From Rhodococcus sp. B50 (GTDB lineage Bacteria > Actinomycetota > Actinomycetes > Mycobacteriales > Mycobacteriaceae), in assembly GCF_013602415.1 (NCBI RefSeq), contig NZ_WPAG02000002.1:2111480-2175479 (forward strand): a stretch of DNA of 64,000 bases, read 5' to 3'. A program made the translations under genes and the position numbers. Positions 62,740 through 64,000 of this stretch are shown here, in pieces (positions within the stretch are counted from its first letter, which is position 1; every line of letters begins with the position of its first letter). The notes below the pieces were generated by a model. The model had not been told where the DNA came from. It saw only the letters and a list, made by a program, of their open reading frames with translations, and did not search any database.

Positions 62740-62791
62740 CGATCTTGGGTGGATTCGACCCCGCTCAGCGGGGTTCATTCCACACAAATCG
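62740..62791. repeat. 51/52-bp palindrome A4
   Basis: CGATCTTGGGTGG and CCACACAAATCG form the outer arms with mismatches; the core is CCCCGCT-C-AGCGGGG, equal to A1 and A2. It lies between the divergent starts of the disrupted VOC gene (62722) and the catalase-related gene (62900), where a terminator for either neighbour would be out of place. This copy suggests that the repeat family is not merely terminators. Confidence 0.82.
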
Positions 62792-62899
62792 GGACGATGG
62801 GTCATCTCGAATTCGAGTACACCACTACTCACGCCCCGGGACGTCGGCCACGTCAGACTCGTATTCACGGAACGACAGGTCCCGACCATCGGAGAACTC

Positions 62900-64000
62900 A
62901 TGTCTCTCACCAATTCCACGGCCCACCCGAAACTCGCACCCACCTTCGTCCGTTACAGCGACGACCTGGAACGACGCGACCCCGACGAGGATGCCCTGAT
63001 CGAGCGGATCGTCGAGTCGCTGCACCGTAACAACGAGTGGGCCGCCGAGAAGTACAAGCATGCGATCCGCGACGCCCACGCCAAAGGGCTCGGTGTCATG
63101 CGCGGGGAACTGACCGTGTATCCGAATCTGCCCCGGCCCTATCGGCAGGGACTGTTCGCGAAAGCCCGGACATATCCGGTACTCGTTCGCTTGTCCAGCA
63201 CGGCAGGCGCGCTTCGCAGCGATCAGGTGGGCGGAGTCCGCGGAATGGCGATCAAGGTTCTGGGTGTGAGCGGTGACCGGATCATCCCGGACGGACACAC
63301 GAATCAGGATTTCATTCTGGTGAACAGCGATACGTTTCCGTTCGCCGATGTGCGTTCGTACGCCGGCAAGGGAATGCGGTTCGCAAAGATCCTTGCACGC
63401 ACTCCCGACCCCCTGCTTCGGACAGCCTGCTTTCTCGCCCGAGGCGCTTCGCGGATCTTCACGCCACTGCACCTCACCCTCCCGAACGATGTGCAATTGT
63501 TTGCGCGACCGAACGACCACGTCCTCGGTGAGACCTATCATTCGGCGGCGGCGCTTCGTTACGGCGACCATGTCGCCAAAATCTGCATCACTCCCCTCTC
63601 GGATTCGGTCAAGAGCCTCACCGGACAACGCATTCCTCGCAGCGCCGGCGACGACGCGCATCGCCTGTCCGTCGAGCAGTTCTTCGCGCACACCAGTGCC
63701 GACTACGAGGTCCGCGTCCAGCTCTGCACCGACACCGAGAAGATGCCGATCGAGGATGCCACCGTGCAGTGGGCCACGGGCGAGTCACGGCATGTTCCGG
63801 TGGCCCGAATTCGGATTCCCCGACAGGACACCAGCAGCACGGCGCTGCGCACCTACGCCGAAGACGTCGTGTCGTTCAATTCGTGGACCGGTCTCGCAGA
63901 TCATCGTCCGCTGGGCTCGATCAATCGGCTGAAACTTCGCGTCTACAACGCGTCGAGCGAATTCAGGCACCGCAAGAACGGAATCGACCGCGTGGAACCG
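62900..64000 (+). CDS. Catalase-related heme protein (partial, continues past the right edge)
   Basis: ATG 62900 follows GGAGAACTC. The 367 visible residues run to the window end with no stop. The protein has the catalase-like core with AHAKGLGVMRGELTV near 59-73 (distal heme side), SSTAGALRSDQVGGVRGMAIKVLG near 99-122, TNQDFILVNSDTFPF near 135-149 and RLKLRVYNASSEFRHR near 346-361, where the conserved R-x-x-x-Y likely supplies the heme ligand. The distal motif differs from true catalases and recalls catalase-related proteins that act on fatty-acid hydroperoxides or are stress heme proteins. It diverges from the VOC gene with palindrome A4 between. Confidence 0.83.
   Translation, partial: MSLTNSTAHPKLAPTFVRYSDDLERRDPDEDALIERIVESLHRNNEWAAEKYKHAIRDAHAKGLGVMRGELTVYPNLPRPYRQGLFAKARTYPVLVRLSSTAGALRSDQVGGVRGMAIKVLGVSGDRIIPDGHTNQDFILVNSDTFPFADVRSYAGKGMRFAKILARTPDPLLRTACFLARGASRIFTPLHLTLPNDVQLFARPNDHVLGETYHSAAALRYGDHVAKICITPLSDSVKSLTGQRIPRSAGDDAHRLSVEQFFAHTSADYEVRVQLCTDTEKMPIEDATVQWATGESRHVPVARIRIPRQDTSSTALRTYAEDVVSFNSWTGLADHRPLGSINRLKLRVYNASSEFRHRKNGIDRVEP

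Noticed and set aside
62728..62943. A short minus-strand gene in the divergent VOC-catalase region
   Set aside because: It would run through palindrome A4 and has no ribosome-binding site or domain.

Overview
The window is about 64 kb of high-GC, densely coding actinobacterial DNA. Mycobacteriales-type features (an IdeR/DtxR box, GTG and TTG starts, many 4-bp ATGA/GTGA overlaps, 3,4-DHBP synthase/GTP cyclohydrolase fusion, catalase-related heme protein, IS701-like element) point to Rhodococcus or a close relative. No rRNA, tRNA or CRISPR was seen. All calls come from reading the sequence; no database search was run.

Region 1 (about 1-26.8 kb, all on the minus strand) starts with a partial membrane protein and dinB. 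It then becomes a flavin-dependent catabolic island: a ribBA fusion gene and two flavin reductases (FMN supply and reduction), three full-length NtaA/DszA-type flavin monooxygenases, a half-size relative, an alpha/beta-hydrolase-fold protein with an altered triad, and two complete CUT2-type ABC importers. Two GntR/HutC regulators follow, then a block of RutA-like pyrimidine oxygenase, nitrilase-fold hydrolase, amidase, MFS pump and cysteine hydrolase, capped by a LacI regulator. A near-palindrome centred on TTCGAA is shared by the rutA promoter region and the second importer, so these are probably one regulon for scavenging nitrogen (perhaps pyrimidine-like) compounds.

Region 2 (26.9-37.3 kb, minus strand) holds an iron-siderophore ABC operon behind a clear IdeR box with an AraC regulator upstream, a rifampin-phosphotransferase-like enzyme, a pnuC-nadR NAD salvage pair and a rhodanese.

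Region 3 (37.3-52.8 kb) centres on a plus-strand catabolic operon: polar-amino-acid ABC importer, D-2-hydroxyacid dehydrogenase, TIM-barrel protein, Rieske oxygenase with its reductase, class II aldolase, agmatinase-family ureohydrolase, GABA-type aminotransferase and succinate-semialdehyde-type dehydrogenase. It diverges from a double-length Lrp/AsnC regulator that is coupled to a half-length EPSP-synthase-like protein. The tail fits guanidinobutyrate to GABA to succinate; the Rieske/aldolase head looks like an unassigned pathway. A CynX-type MFS protein, a FadR-type GntR and an NmrA-like oxidoreductase follow.

Region 4 (53-59 kb) is a cell-wall island: an MreB-like protein convergent with a single-chain fusion of a SEDS glycosyltransferase and a class B penicillin-binding protein, behind a membrane protein whose cytoplasmic part resembles a degenerate kinase lobe. 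Polar-growing Mycobacteriales usually lack MreB, so this is the most unusual module.

Region 5 (58.4-64 kb) has an unrecognised conserved-looking protein, an HD-GYP-like/LuxR regulator, a VOC gene split by an IS701-type insertion, and a catalase-related heme protein running off the right edge. Two families of dispersed palindromes, about 51 bp and 45 bp, sit between genes across the right half of the window.
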